DNA of 64,000 nt from the NCBI GenBank assembly GCA_016858145.1, contig JAEHOE010000180.1, positions 62,001 to 126,000 on the forward strand. The letters run 5' to 3'. Positions 54,456 through 64,000 of this stretch are shown here, one piece after another. The notes under the pieces were generated by a model. The model was not told the DNA's origin, searched no databases, and saw nothing but the letters and a program-made list of their open reading frames with translations. Every line of letters starts with the position of its first letter. Within the stretch, counting starts at the first letter, position 1. The DNA comes from Edaphochlamys debaryana (Eukaryota > Chlorophyta > Chlorophyceae > Chlamydomonadales). Position numbers and translations under genes: made by a program.

Positions 54456-57400
54456 ATGTTTGAGCAGCTCAAGAAGAACTGGCAGTCGCTCTTCACGAGC
54501 GCTGCAACCTCGGGGCGCACCAAGTACACGTTCGAGGAGCTGCGGGCGCTCTCGGACGTGCTGACCAAGAACCAGGTGGTCACGGATGCAAACAAGGCCG
54601 TGGTAGTGGAGACTATCCGCTCCATCGCCGAGTTCATGATATGGGGCGACCAGAATGAGCCCCGCATCTTTGACTTCTTCCTGGAAAACAACATCATGCA
54701 CTACCTGCACAAAGTGCTTCAGCAGCCGGCCAACCGGAGCGGCGACGTGGCCAAGCAGGTGCTCCAGACGCTCAGCATCATCATTCAGAACATTCGCAGC
54801 GAGACGGGGACCTATTTCCTGTTCAGCAACAACCACATCAACAACATTGTGGAGATCAGGTTCGACTTTGACGACGAGGAGGTGCTGGGCTACTACATCT
54901 CGTTCCTGAAGACCATCAGCCTGAAGCTGAACCTGCGCACGGTGCAGTTCTTCTTCGACCGGCGGGAGCCGCTATACACGTTTCCCCTCTACTCCGAGGC
55001 CGTCAAGTTTGCCCACCACAAGGAGGGCATGGTCCGCGCGGGGGTGCGCACCCTGACCCTGAACGTCTACTCGGTTTCAGACCCTGACGTTCGGAACTAT
55101 GTCTGCCGCCCGCCCGTCACCAACTACCTGGTGGAGGTGGCGGCCTACATCGCAGAGCAGGTCAAGGTGAGGCACCTGCTTCCAGCGCCGTTCTTCTCCA
55201 CCCTGCCCCGCCCAGCAGCGAGCCCCCATGCAGTGACGGTAGCCGTTGTAGCCGCCCAGCCTACATCAGCCGCCGCTTCCCTAGTCGTGAAGAGGCCAGA
55301 GCCCAAGGACCGAGCTTCCGCCTCAGCCACCCTCCCCTACCTGCCACACCGCCCACCTCCCCGACCCAGATCCTGGACAAGCGCATGGCCACTGCGGAGG
55401 GCTTCTCGGCGCAGGTGCTGTCCTCCCTGGACTCACAGATCGCTGAGGTGGAGGACATGGTGTCCTACGTGGCGGACGTGCTGTCCACGGGTGAGGCAGG
55501 AGCGGGGGTGCAGGGGCAGGCGCGGGCGCGGGCCTGAAGGGTGTGCCGTGTCCAGGGGCACGCGGTGCGGGAGCAGGATGCCACAGGAAGGCTCCGCAAG
55601 GGGCTTTGAGAGCGCGAGGCTCGGAGCTAGCGTGGTGCGCGGTACATGTGGAGCGGCGGTGGGCAGGCGAGCGACGGGTTGTTCACAAGCGACTTCGGAC
55701 TGCTGTTGACCCGGCCTCGTTCCTCTTCCCTCGTCGCTGCAGCCCCACCCAAGCTGGCACACCTGGTGGCCGAGCAGCTGTGGGTGACGCTGGTGGGGCC
55801 GTCGCTGCTGCGGCCTCTGCTCGAGTACAGCGGCACCAGCAGCAGCCGGCCCACGGCCGTCACGGGTGAGAGCAGCGCCCAGAGGGCACGGTCTGGTCCT
55901 TCACCCGGGCGGCTTTGGGCAGCGGGAGTGCATGAGCCGTTCCAGCGGGGCATGCTCCTAGCCTCCCTTGAGTTTGGCTGCCCTGTCAATGCTTCCTCAG
56001 GCACCCGCACCAGCGGCGGCGGTGCCCCGGGCTCTCCGCCCCTGGCGACGCCGGTTCGGGCCGTGTGCGCCCTGTATGTCCTGGAGCGGCTCTTCGCGAC
56101 CATCTCCTATCCGCCCCTGCTCCACAACTTGGCCCTGGCCTTCCTCGACCCGCGGCCGGGGCACCCCTCCTGCCGGCCCGCCCTCGACGCCATCCTTCGC
56201 TCCAGCGACCACCGGGCCGTGCCCGCTGCGCTGCGCTGCCTAGTGGCCCTTATCCACAACCGCTCCGCAGCCCCGGAGCTGCTGGCGCTGCTCGGCGTGC
56301 CGCCGCGCTCCCGCGCCGCCGACTTGGCGGCCGCCTGCCCTGCTGCCGCGTGCGGGGCCTGCCGCCTGCAGGAGCAGCTCACGCCGCTGCCGGAGGGCGC
56401 CTCGGGGCCGGGCGTGGGGCCGGACCCGTTGGCAAATGAACCGCTGCCTGTGGTGACGGTTGTGGGGCCGGCGATGGGGGGCGGATCGGGGCCGGCGCCA
56501 GCGCCCGGGACTGTGTTTGGGTACCACATCGTGTGGACGGAGCTGGAGGGGCCGGCGCAGGGCGGGCCGCGGCACGACCTGGACGGCCGGGAGGGGCCGG
56601 TGCGGCCTCGTGGCGGCAGCTCGGAGGAGGGCGAGGCGGCTGCCGCGGAGGAGACCGACCTTCTGGGGCTGGGCACGGACGGGGAAGGCGAGGGAGACCG
56701 GAGCGTGGAGGGAGCGAGCTCGCAGGGCGGCGAGCCGCCGTCGCCCGCAGTCATCCGTATCACGCCTTCCACTGCCCTGCGTTACAGCGGCGGCGGGGCG
56801 GCCCCTGACGGCGCTGAGGCTGCTTCCGGCCCTGGTGCCGGCGCGGCCTCCGCCAGCGAAGGGGACCTCCTGGGTCTGGGAGACGACGGGGTGGCGGCGC
56901 CGTCAGCGCTAGCTCCTAACCCGGATGGGGCTCCGGCAGCCTCGCAATCGCAGGGCGATCTCTTGGGGCTGGGGGACCTGTTGCTGCCGGCCGCAGTGCC
57001 GGCGGACACGGGCACCCACACGCCAGCCCTGGCCGCGGAGGGCGACGGCTCTCCCCGCGCAGCCTCGGAGAGCATCTACGCGGGGGCGTCCGGCGGGGGC
57101 GACGCGGCCGCGGCCGCGGTGGCATCCGCATCCGAGCCTGCAGGCGCGGCGGCCGGTGCAGGGCCGCTGGTGGACCTCCTGGGGTCCTTCGAGACCTCGC
57201 CCCCCAAGGCTGACGGGAGTCCGACGGGTGGGGCCGAGGAGGGGCCAAAGGTGAGCGGCGAGGCCCAGGCCGGGCCGCCCTCAGACCCGGGGGACGCTCC
57301 GTTGACTGCGGAGGTCGCTGCCTCCGAGCCTGCGCCCGAGGCCCGCCCCGCAGCGACCACAGAAGTGCCGGCGGGCACGGCAGCGGCAGCGGGACCAGGC

Positions 57401-59746
57401 CCCGGTTCGGCGGCAGCTGCGCCTGCGCCGGCCCCTGCGCCGGCAGCGCCCTCTGACCTGCTCAGCTCCTCCTCCTCCGGCCTCCAGGGCCTCCTGGACG
57501 CCCTGCCTGCCGCCGCCGCCGCTGCTGCCGCTGCCGCCGCGACGGCCATTGCCTCCACCACCTCTGTCCTGGCAGACCCCCTGGGCGCCGTCGCGGCTGC
57601 CGCCAACGAGCCGCCGCCGGAGCCCCGCAGCGGGGACGGCGACTCCAGCTCCGCCCTGGGCTCCGCCGGCGGCTCCAGCCCCAGCGCCGCCACCACCCCC
57701 GTCCACTACCCCTCCGCCTCGGCCTCGGCCGCGGCTTCGCTCATTGAGTCCTCGGGGCCCTCGGGCCGCCCGGGGCAGCCGGCCGCCGAGCCGGAGGCGC
57801 CTGCGCCGCCCGCTGGCCCGCCCTGCGCCGACCACGCTCGCGTTGCCGCTGCGGCGGCAGCTGGGTCTGACCTGCTGGACGCTCTGTTCGGGCTCCTGTC
57901 CATGCCGCTGCTGCCCATCCCGGGGCTGTGGAACGTCGGCCTGCTGCTCTCCCAGCTCTACCCCCGCGCGGAGGAGCAGCGACAGCTGGCGGAGGAGCTC
58001 CGCGAAGCTGCTGCTGCTGCGGCGGCGGCCGCCGCCGCCAGCGACCCGCTCGCGGACCTGCTCGCCAGCAGCGACGGCGGAGCCGTCCCCTCCGCTGCCG
58101 CCGCCACCACGCCCTCGGAGCCGCTGCGGCCGCAGCCGGCGGCCCCGTCGGAGGCGGAGTCGCCGCTGCACCCGCTCGACCCCGCCAGCACGGCCGGCTG
58201 GGCGTGCTGCCTCACGGGCTCGCAGCGCGAGGCGCTGCGTGTGGCAGCAGTGTCTGCGGCCTCTGCGGTGATGGACGAGGTCGGGGGCATGTGGGCGGAC
58301 GCGCTGGCAGCCATGCTGGTGATGGAGTGGCCGGCGGCGTATGACGGCGTCACGCGGCCCTCGCTGCGGACGGGCGCCGAGACGCTCCTGGCGGGGCCGC
58401 ACCTCTTCCCGCGCGCGTCCAACCGGGGTGCGTGGGTCTGGCGGGGGTTGCTCAAGTTCCCATTAGTCGCAGCTCGCTGGCGCTGGAGCTGGGCATGTCG
58501 TCTTCCTTCGGTGTGCAGTGTTGCTGACCACACTTGCCTGCAGCATCATGTGCCTGCCAACCCATGCAACTCACGCATCGCACGCGACCTGTCCACCCAC
58601 TGCCCGCAGGCCTTTCTGGCGCCGCCCGCAACGACCAGGGCCTGTCCGGCTCGGCCGTCGCCGCGCTCCACTCGCACCACGCCGTGTGCCGCCTGGTGGC
58701 TCTGCTGCACCTGCACGAGCTGCTGCAGCGGGGCGCGACCAGCCGCCGCCCGCCGCCCGCCTGCCCCCTGCCGGGCGGCGGGGCCGAGGCCGGCGGCGTG
58801 GAGGCGCGCGAGGGGGACATCCTCGAGGGGCAGGAGGTGGAGCTGCAGGTGTGTGGCGTGTGGTAGTGGGGCGGGGCTGGTGGGAGGACGGGTGGACGAG
58901 TGCGATTGGCCGTGCAGGACCGCACGGAGCGCACAGCCCCGGAACCAAGGCATGGCAGCCGGTGGACGCATTGGGGTAGGGGGTGGGCTCTTCGTCAGCC
59001 TGTTCGCCGCGTGTCCTGCCTGACCGTCCCTGCCTCGCCGCGCCCTGCCCCCCTCAGGCCGGCTCCGCCATTCCCTGCATCGTCTCCTTCTCGCCGGGTC
59101 AGGAGCGGAGAGTGTACTTCGCCGCCGCAGGGCCAGCGCTGAAGCGGCTGGGCGCTGCGCTTCAGGACCCTCAGGTGGGGCCCTCAGGTCTGCATACAAC
59201 ATGTCACGCACCGCCTCCCTGGGCAGGGCGCCTGTGCTGTCGGCCCTCCTCATGCTAAACCTCTACGCCGCCCGTGACTCGACCCTGCTCCATCTCAGCC
59301 CGACCGACCCGACCCGGCCCACAACTTCCCGTCCCTCGCAGTCGCTGCTTCTGGACGCGTCCGCGCGCTCCGCCGTGCTCCACTCCTCCCCCGCCGTGGT
59401 CCTGGCGGACCCCGCGCCCACGCGCCTCAACGCCGGCATCGCCCTGTCCGTGTCGCCCATGCTGGGCTGCGACCCCTCGGTCGACAAGGCGGTGGCCAAG
59501 TGGCTGCACGTGCACGTGCGCCCCTCCGTGCGGGGCCTGCTGCGCCTGCTGCGCTCCGCCGCCGCGGGCCGCAAGGGCGGCCTGCTGGCCGCGCTGCGGC
59601 ACCTGGTGGATGGGCACTGGGTGCTGGCCTTCCCGGACGCGGAGCGAGCGGCCAACGCGCGGCAGCTGGTGGAGCAGAGCTCGGCCAAGCTGAGGGCGCT
59701 GTACTGCGAGCTGCTGAGCCCGCTGCTGGGAGCGGTGATGGAGTGA
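54456..59746 (+). CDS. CLEC16A: CLEC16A/TT9 family protein (FPL domain), 7 exons
   Basis: Exons 54456-55166, 55370-55490, 55743-55865, 56001-58427, 58610-58848, 59058-59174, 59342-59746; 1380 residues, all phases closing. The N-terminal 240 residues are the FPL domain, with LKKNWQSLFTSAATSGRTKY, FFLENNIMHYLHKVLQQP, IQNIRSETGTYFLFSNNHIN, VLGYYISFLKTISLKLN and RTVQFFFDRREPLYTFPLY, which are diagnostic of animal CLEC16A, worm GOP-1 and plant TT9/GFS9. These peripheral endomembrane proteins act in endosome, vacuole and autophagy/mitophagy trafficking. The conserved C-terminal half (LAHLVAEQLWVTLVGPSLLR, VCALYVLERLFATI, then LDAILRSSDHRAVPAALRCL) is split by a roughly 650-residue Ala/Gly/Pro-rich insertion in exon 4 that carries repeated DLLGLG motifs. 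Divergently transcribed from the LRR gene. Confidence 0.85.
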
Positions 59747-60422
59747 GGGGTTGTGTGGCTGGGCGAGGGTGTGGCTGGGACAAGAAGCACGAGGGGTGTG
59801 GGCAGGGGGAAGCAAGTGCGGATGGGGGTGCGTGTGAGAGCGGGAAGAGGCTGGTGTGGAGGAGCGCGGGGGATCCTTGAGGTGGGAGTGACGGGGGTGC
59901 GCAGGGGTGCAGACAGGAAGAGGGGGGTCGAGGCAACTGCTGCAAATGAACTGTGACAGCGGCGATGGCCGCGAAGGTGGGTCGCAAAGTCCTGGAGCGT
60001 CGAGAGTGGGGCGGAGCGCAGGAGAACACGACAGCTCGAGGAGCGAGTGAGCAGGGCTGCTGGGAGGCAGATGCGGATGCGGGTTGCATTCGACTAGGAC
60101 TAGGCGCAGGTGGGTGGCTTGAGGCGCGTTGGGAAATCGGAGCCCTGACTTGCTAATGCGTGGCCGATGCGTGCAGCCTGCTATGCTGCCTGTACCTGTT
60201 ACCGGTAGTCTCCATTTGGCTGTGGGTTCTGGATGCCCTCTGGCCTGCAAGTCGCTCCTTGCTACTACTCCAGCCCCTCTTGATTTGCCGAGGCATGCTC
60301 GGGCTCGGCTATTAAAGCTGCTTGCGCCTCTGCACGACAGCGTTCGCTCCCCAGGACATCCGCTAGGAGGGCATGTGGGGCCGCCGGCAGTATGCAGGCA
60401 AAGGTAGCAACGTTACTGGTCT

Positions 60423-60427
60423 TTACA
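60423..60427 (-). terminator. TGTAA poly(A)-type signal, protease gene
   Basis: Minus-strand TGTAA 518 bases past the protease stop at 60945. Confidence 0.4.
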
Positions 60428-60437
60428 GGGATGCTCG

Positions 60438-60442
60438 TGTAA
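60438..60442 (+). terminator. TGTAA poly(A)-type signal, CLEC16A gene
   Basis: TGTAA about 690 bases past the stop at 59746, only 10 bases from the opposing signal. Confidence 0.35.
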
Positions 60443-60944
60443 CGGTAGGCTTTACGCCACGGATACGCCAACGTGCCCAAGCTTATTAGGATCGACTTGC
60501 CCAGCTGCTTCTTGATCTCTGCGCTACAAACTGGCCAATATTGCAGTTGTAGCATGCGGCCCCTGCTCACACGCACAAGAATTGGAAGTTCAGAACGCAC
60601 GCACACACCGCCCACCATGCACACCCAATGTTGGCCAATGTTGCAGTTGACGTTGGCACGCCCCAAGTACAACCACATGCCCACAAGCCCCAAGTACAAC
60701 CACATGAGATTCGTATCAGCATATGAATCCCATGCGCACGCCTGCACATCTATCACTAAGGTAGCTACCACCACCAAGCTTGGTTGGCGGGTGGATAGGT
60801 TGTTGCCAGGCGGCACCTTGCGAACTGGTACAGACATAAGCCCCAAGCAACAGCAGCCCACGCACGCAAGTGTGCACGGGCCCGCTAGCCCTGCCCGGCC
60901 TTGCGTGCTGGGCCCACACGAGCAGCAGTGCTCATCGCATGCAG

Positions 60945-63876
60945 CTAGCGGCGGCTGTTGTAATCGTAGTCGGGTGCCGGGCCAGGGTTGTCGTCAGGGG
61001 CATAGTCAGGCGCTGGGCCGGGCCCGGGGTTGTAATCCGGGTCATAGTCGGGTGAAGGGGTGGGGGCAGGGCCAGGGCCGGGACTGTAGTCGGGATCATA
61101 GTCGGGGGAGGGGGTGGGGCCAGGGCCGGGGTTGTAGTCGGGGTTGTAGTCGGGGCTGTAGTCCGGCGCAGGCCCTGGCTTGCCGCCCACCGTGCCGCTT
61201 GCAACGACCTGGCACTTGGACTTGGGGTTGTAGTTGCTGCAGGCTGCGGCAGCGGCGTCCTCGGCAGCGCCTAGGGTGTCGTAGTTCGTGGCAACGACCG
61301 CCGCGCTGCAGTCGCTGGTCGGCACTGCCACCGCCCACACGTAACCTGCCTCCGTGCCATCCTTGGCCTGTTGCTCGCCGGCCTTCCAGGCGCTGGAGCC
61401 ACGGCAGTCCTTCTGATCAGGGCCGGGCGCAGGGCCGGGGTTGGTGCGGTGCTTGGGGTAGACCCGGACGGGCATCTGGGCGAGGAAGGCCAGGCCGTTG
61501 TTGCCGGTGTTGGGGCTGTGGGCGTTACGTAGCATGCGCACGTGCCCGGGGTAGGCGGGGTCACCCCAGTTGGCGCCCCATGAGTTGCGGATGATCCAGA
61601 AGGGGGTGCCGCTCTGAACGCCCCAGCCCACGACCGTGATGAGGTGCTGCAGGGGCGGGGGCACGCGCAGAAGGGAAAGGCCAGTGTCAGGGGGCAGCGA
61701 GGGGAGCGAGTGTCGTACCCCTGCCACCCATGCACCGCCAAGAAGGGAGCCGCGTTGTGGGCAAGCGAAATCAACAGCAACGCTACGGCACTGCTCACCC
61801 CTTTGGTGTTATCGTTGGGGCAGTCATCAGTCAGAATGCCACCACGATAGTTCTCAAAGTTGCTGCACACCACGATACGGATGGACAGAGCCTTGGCCCC
61901 GTTAATGCACATCTCCTGTAGGGTGCAAGGGGCATGGCATGGGGCCGTTAGTAAGTACGACAATCCACTTGCTCTTGGACTGGCAGAATGAATTTCTAAT
62001 CCTGCTTGACTAACGGTATGACTCACGTCCAGCATTTCGTCCTCGCCGCCCCGCAACAGCTTGTAGTCCGAGATGTAGACGCGTCGGCTCTCGTCCTGGG
62101 TAGCGCGGCACTGGTGCCGAGTCACGCCATTGGAATTCCCCATCTCATAGGGGTAGTCGGCATCGAGGCCCACGCCTGCGACAAGTAAACCGGCACCAAA
62201 GGGAAAGGGTAAGAGCTTGTGTACGGCTGCGGTGGGCCTTTGCGTGGGCCGGGCATGCGCAGACAGGCATGTTGTGCAAGAGTTTCCAACGCACCCTGGT
62301 TCATAATGTACTCGAAGGTGACCAGGTGGGAGCCGCCCCCGCAGCCGTTGTTGGTGGTGCCTGGACAGTGGACACGCAAATGAAAACAGGAAGGCACGTC
62401 AGACGACATGAGGGACCGAGGGGAAGCGGAATGGCAAGCTTGGGGCGGTAGGCAGGTGGTTTGCGTGACCGTCGTCGCTTGCCTGGGTACTTGGGCTGAG
62501 AGGTGACGCAGTCCACCAGCTCCTGAGTGCTGAGGTACGGCGCCGTAGATCCGTCGTACAGCTCGGCCATGACGGTGGCAGCGGCGCCAAAGGCCCAGCA
62601 CGAGCCGCACTGCGGGCAATTGACGGGGGGGGTAAGGCAAACATGAAGACCGGGCTAACCCCGGGACGATTCCTTAGGGAACGCCTGGGGTCGGGGGAGG
62701 TTGAGTCTCTCCCCCTTATGCGGGGCCGGCAGCTCGTCTGCCCGCTGGCCGCCACCCTGTAACGCGACATTCCTAACCCCAGCGAGCAATCAAGCCACTC
62801 ACCGAGCCCTGGTTCTGCGCGGGCTTGAGGGCGTTACGGTTGTCCATGGTGTTGGAATTGCACTGCGAGGCACCGCTCATGGGGAGGGTGCCGGTCTTGG
62901 AGGAGTCCAGGGTAGGGGCGTATGCGGTCCCCAGGTCGAACAGGGCTCCGTAGATGGAGGCCTTGTTGCTTTTGGAGGAGGCAGGGGGAGGGGCCTTGGA
63001 GTTGCGCGGGGGAGGGGCGGGCGGCGGGAAGCGCTTGCTCGGAGGTGGCGGGGGGGAGCGCTTGGGCGGTGGAGGGGGCGAGCGCTTGGGCGGCGGAGGT
63101 GGGCGCTTGGGTGGCGGCGGCGGGGACTTCTTGTTGGGGCTCTGCGGAACGGACGGAGTCACCAGGGGCAGGGGGTTTAGCACAGGGGCCGTAAACATGT
63201 CAGCTTGACAAGAGCAGCACACCTCTGACGTATAGCTGGCTTACCGACACAAGGCGGCGGCGGCGATCGTGCTGAGCACGGCGGCGATGGGTCTTGGTGC
63301 CCGTGTGGTGAGGCTGCTCGTCACGGGGCGTCACCACAGTGTTGACCCCCTCCGGCTCGCCAACAGCCTCCTCGAGGCTCCGGCGGCGGGACCCAGCGGC
63401 GTCAAACTCCATCCGCAGCTGCCAGTCCAGGGCACTGGTGACGCCGATCTACACACGTCAAGGGGCGGGAGCCGGGGGGGGAGTGGGGTCAGGCCTGGCG
63501 ACTCAGAAGAGGGCACAGGTAAGTGAGCTCGAGAAGGGCTGGTAACGGCGCGCAGCCAGCCGGCTCACCGCGTAGGTCTGCTTGGGGTCGCTGTTGTGCA
63601 CGAGGCCCCTCTCAATGACGTCCAGGAAGCGAGCGAAGACCAGCTTGCCCTGGGGAGAGGGGTGGGGGCATGGCAACGGGTTGTGAGCACAATAGGCACG
63701 GAGAGGTGTCGGCACCCTGCTGAGCCCCATGGCCGCACTTGAGCGGGTTTATCACGCACAAGGGCTGTGCCCGCTACCCCTGCAGTCCCCATGCGGTTGC
63801 TCACCAGCTCGGAGTCGGCTGTGTAGATGCGGCCATTGTCTGCGAGCCACTTGTTGAAGGCAGCGATAGGGTCCTT
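60945..63876 (-). CDS. papain-type cysteine protease with Pro-rich spacers (5' partial)
   Basis: Visible exons (minus): 63805-63876, 63569-63649, 63245-63448, 62803-63141, 62483-62609, 62295-62360, 62027-62175, 61799-61915, 60945-61646; the first exon(s) lie beyond the window. The prodomain resembles the I29 inhibitor (AAFNKWLADNGRIYTADSEL, VFARFLDVIERGLVHNS). It is followed by a Lys-Pro-rich spacer (SPPPPPKRSPPPPP). The C1A protease domain then has NQGSCGSCWAFGAA (catalytic Cys), TQELVDC, NNGCGGG, ADYPYE, HLITVVGWG (catalytic His) and WIIRNSWGANWG (catalytic Asn). The C-terminus adds a PDYNPGPGPAP-type repeat tail. This is a secreted or vacuolar endopeptidase made as a zymogen. The Pro-rich parts suggest wall association (inference). 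The intron 62361-62482 starts with GC. Confidence 0.85.
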
Positions 63877-64000
63877 CTGCAAGGGGGCAAGCAGGGGGGC
63901 ACGCCGCGGGCGAGGGCGTTCAAGCCCGCACGCTAGGTGACTTGGGGTCCCGTAAGCCCTTGAATGCTAAGTACGCTCTCCGAAACGGCCGGGAAGGGCG

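Larger units (their letters stand above)
59747..60944. other. intergenic region between convergent genes
   Basis: No gene seen. It contains two near copies of GGCCAATRTTGCAGTTG (near 60533 and 60633), a tandem pair of CCCCAAGTACAACCACATG (about 60661 and 60687), and oppositely oriented poly(A)-type signals at 60423-60427 (minus) and 60438-60442 (plus). Confidence 0.5.

Overview
This window is nuclear DNA of a green alga, most likely a volvocine or other chlamydomonadalean species. The signs are a very high GC content, many short GT-AG introns, C- or G-rich homopolymer tracts, long Ala/Gly/Pro/Ser-rich insertions in conserved proteins, an extracellular hydroxyproline-rich wall protein, an intraflagellar transport gene, and TGTAA polyadenylation-type signals (the usual algal form) a few hundred bases past many stop codons. 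All exon models were read by eye from splice sites and frame continuity. Each multi-exon model closes in frame from start to stop, except the last gene, which runs off the right edge.

Layout. 1-5.5 kb: two tandem BTB-type genes on the plus strand, the first cut by the window edge and frameshifted, an orphan exon-like fragment, and repeat-rich intergenic DNA ending in a 30-C run. 5.5-24.7 kb, minus strand: an ankyrin-repeat gene (8 exons), a very large FUSC/ALMT-like membrane protein (22 exons) and a TopBP1/Dpb11-like multi-BRCT gene (15 exons). 25-38 kb, plus strand: a 1930-residue uncharacterised low-complexity protein (head-to-head with the BRCT gene), a secreted hydroxyproline-rich glycoprotein with a three-copy repeat, and a small single-span membrane protein. 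40-43.9 kb, minus: a probable plastid alpha/beta hydrolase. 44.5-49.8 kb, plus: a NEK6/7-type kinase that reads in frame into IFT57. 50.8-51.5 kb, plus: a tiny four-exon MIC10 gene. 52.1-53.9 kb, minus: a leucine-rich repeat protein. 54.5-59.7 kb, plus: a CLEC16A/TT9 homologue. 60.9-64 kb, minus: a papain-type protease carrying Pro-rich spacers, 5' incomplete.

The genes do not form a pathway; they are independent eukaryotic transcription units. Three head-to-head pairs (24.66/25.04, 43.92/44.53, 53.91/54.46 kb) probably share promoter regions. The most notable observations are the in-frame NEK-IFT57 arrangement, an unusually high count of GC-AG introns (5 of about 87), the one-repeat-per-exon ankyrin gene, and the new wall-protein repeat.
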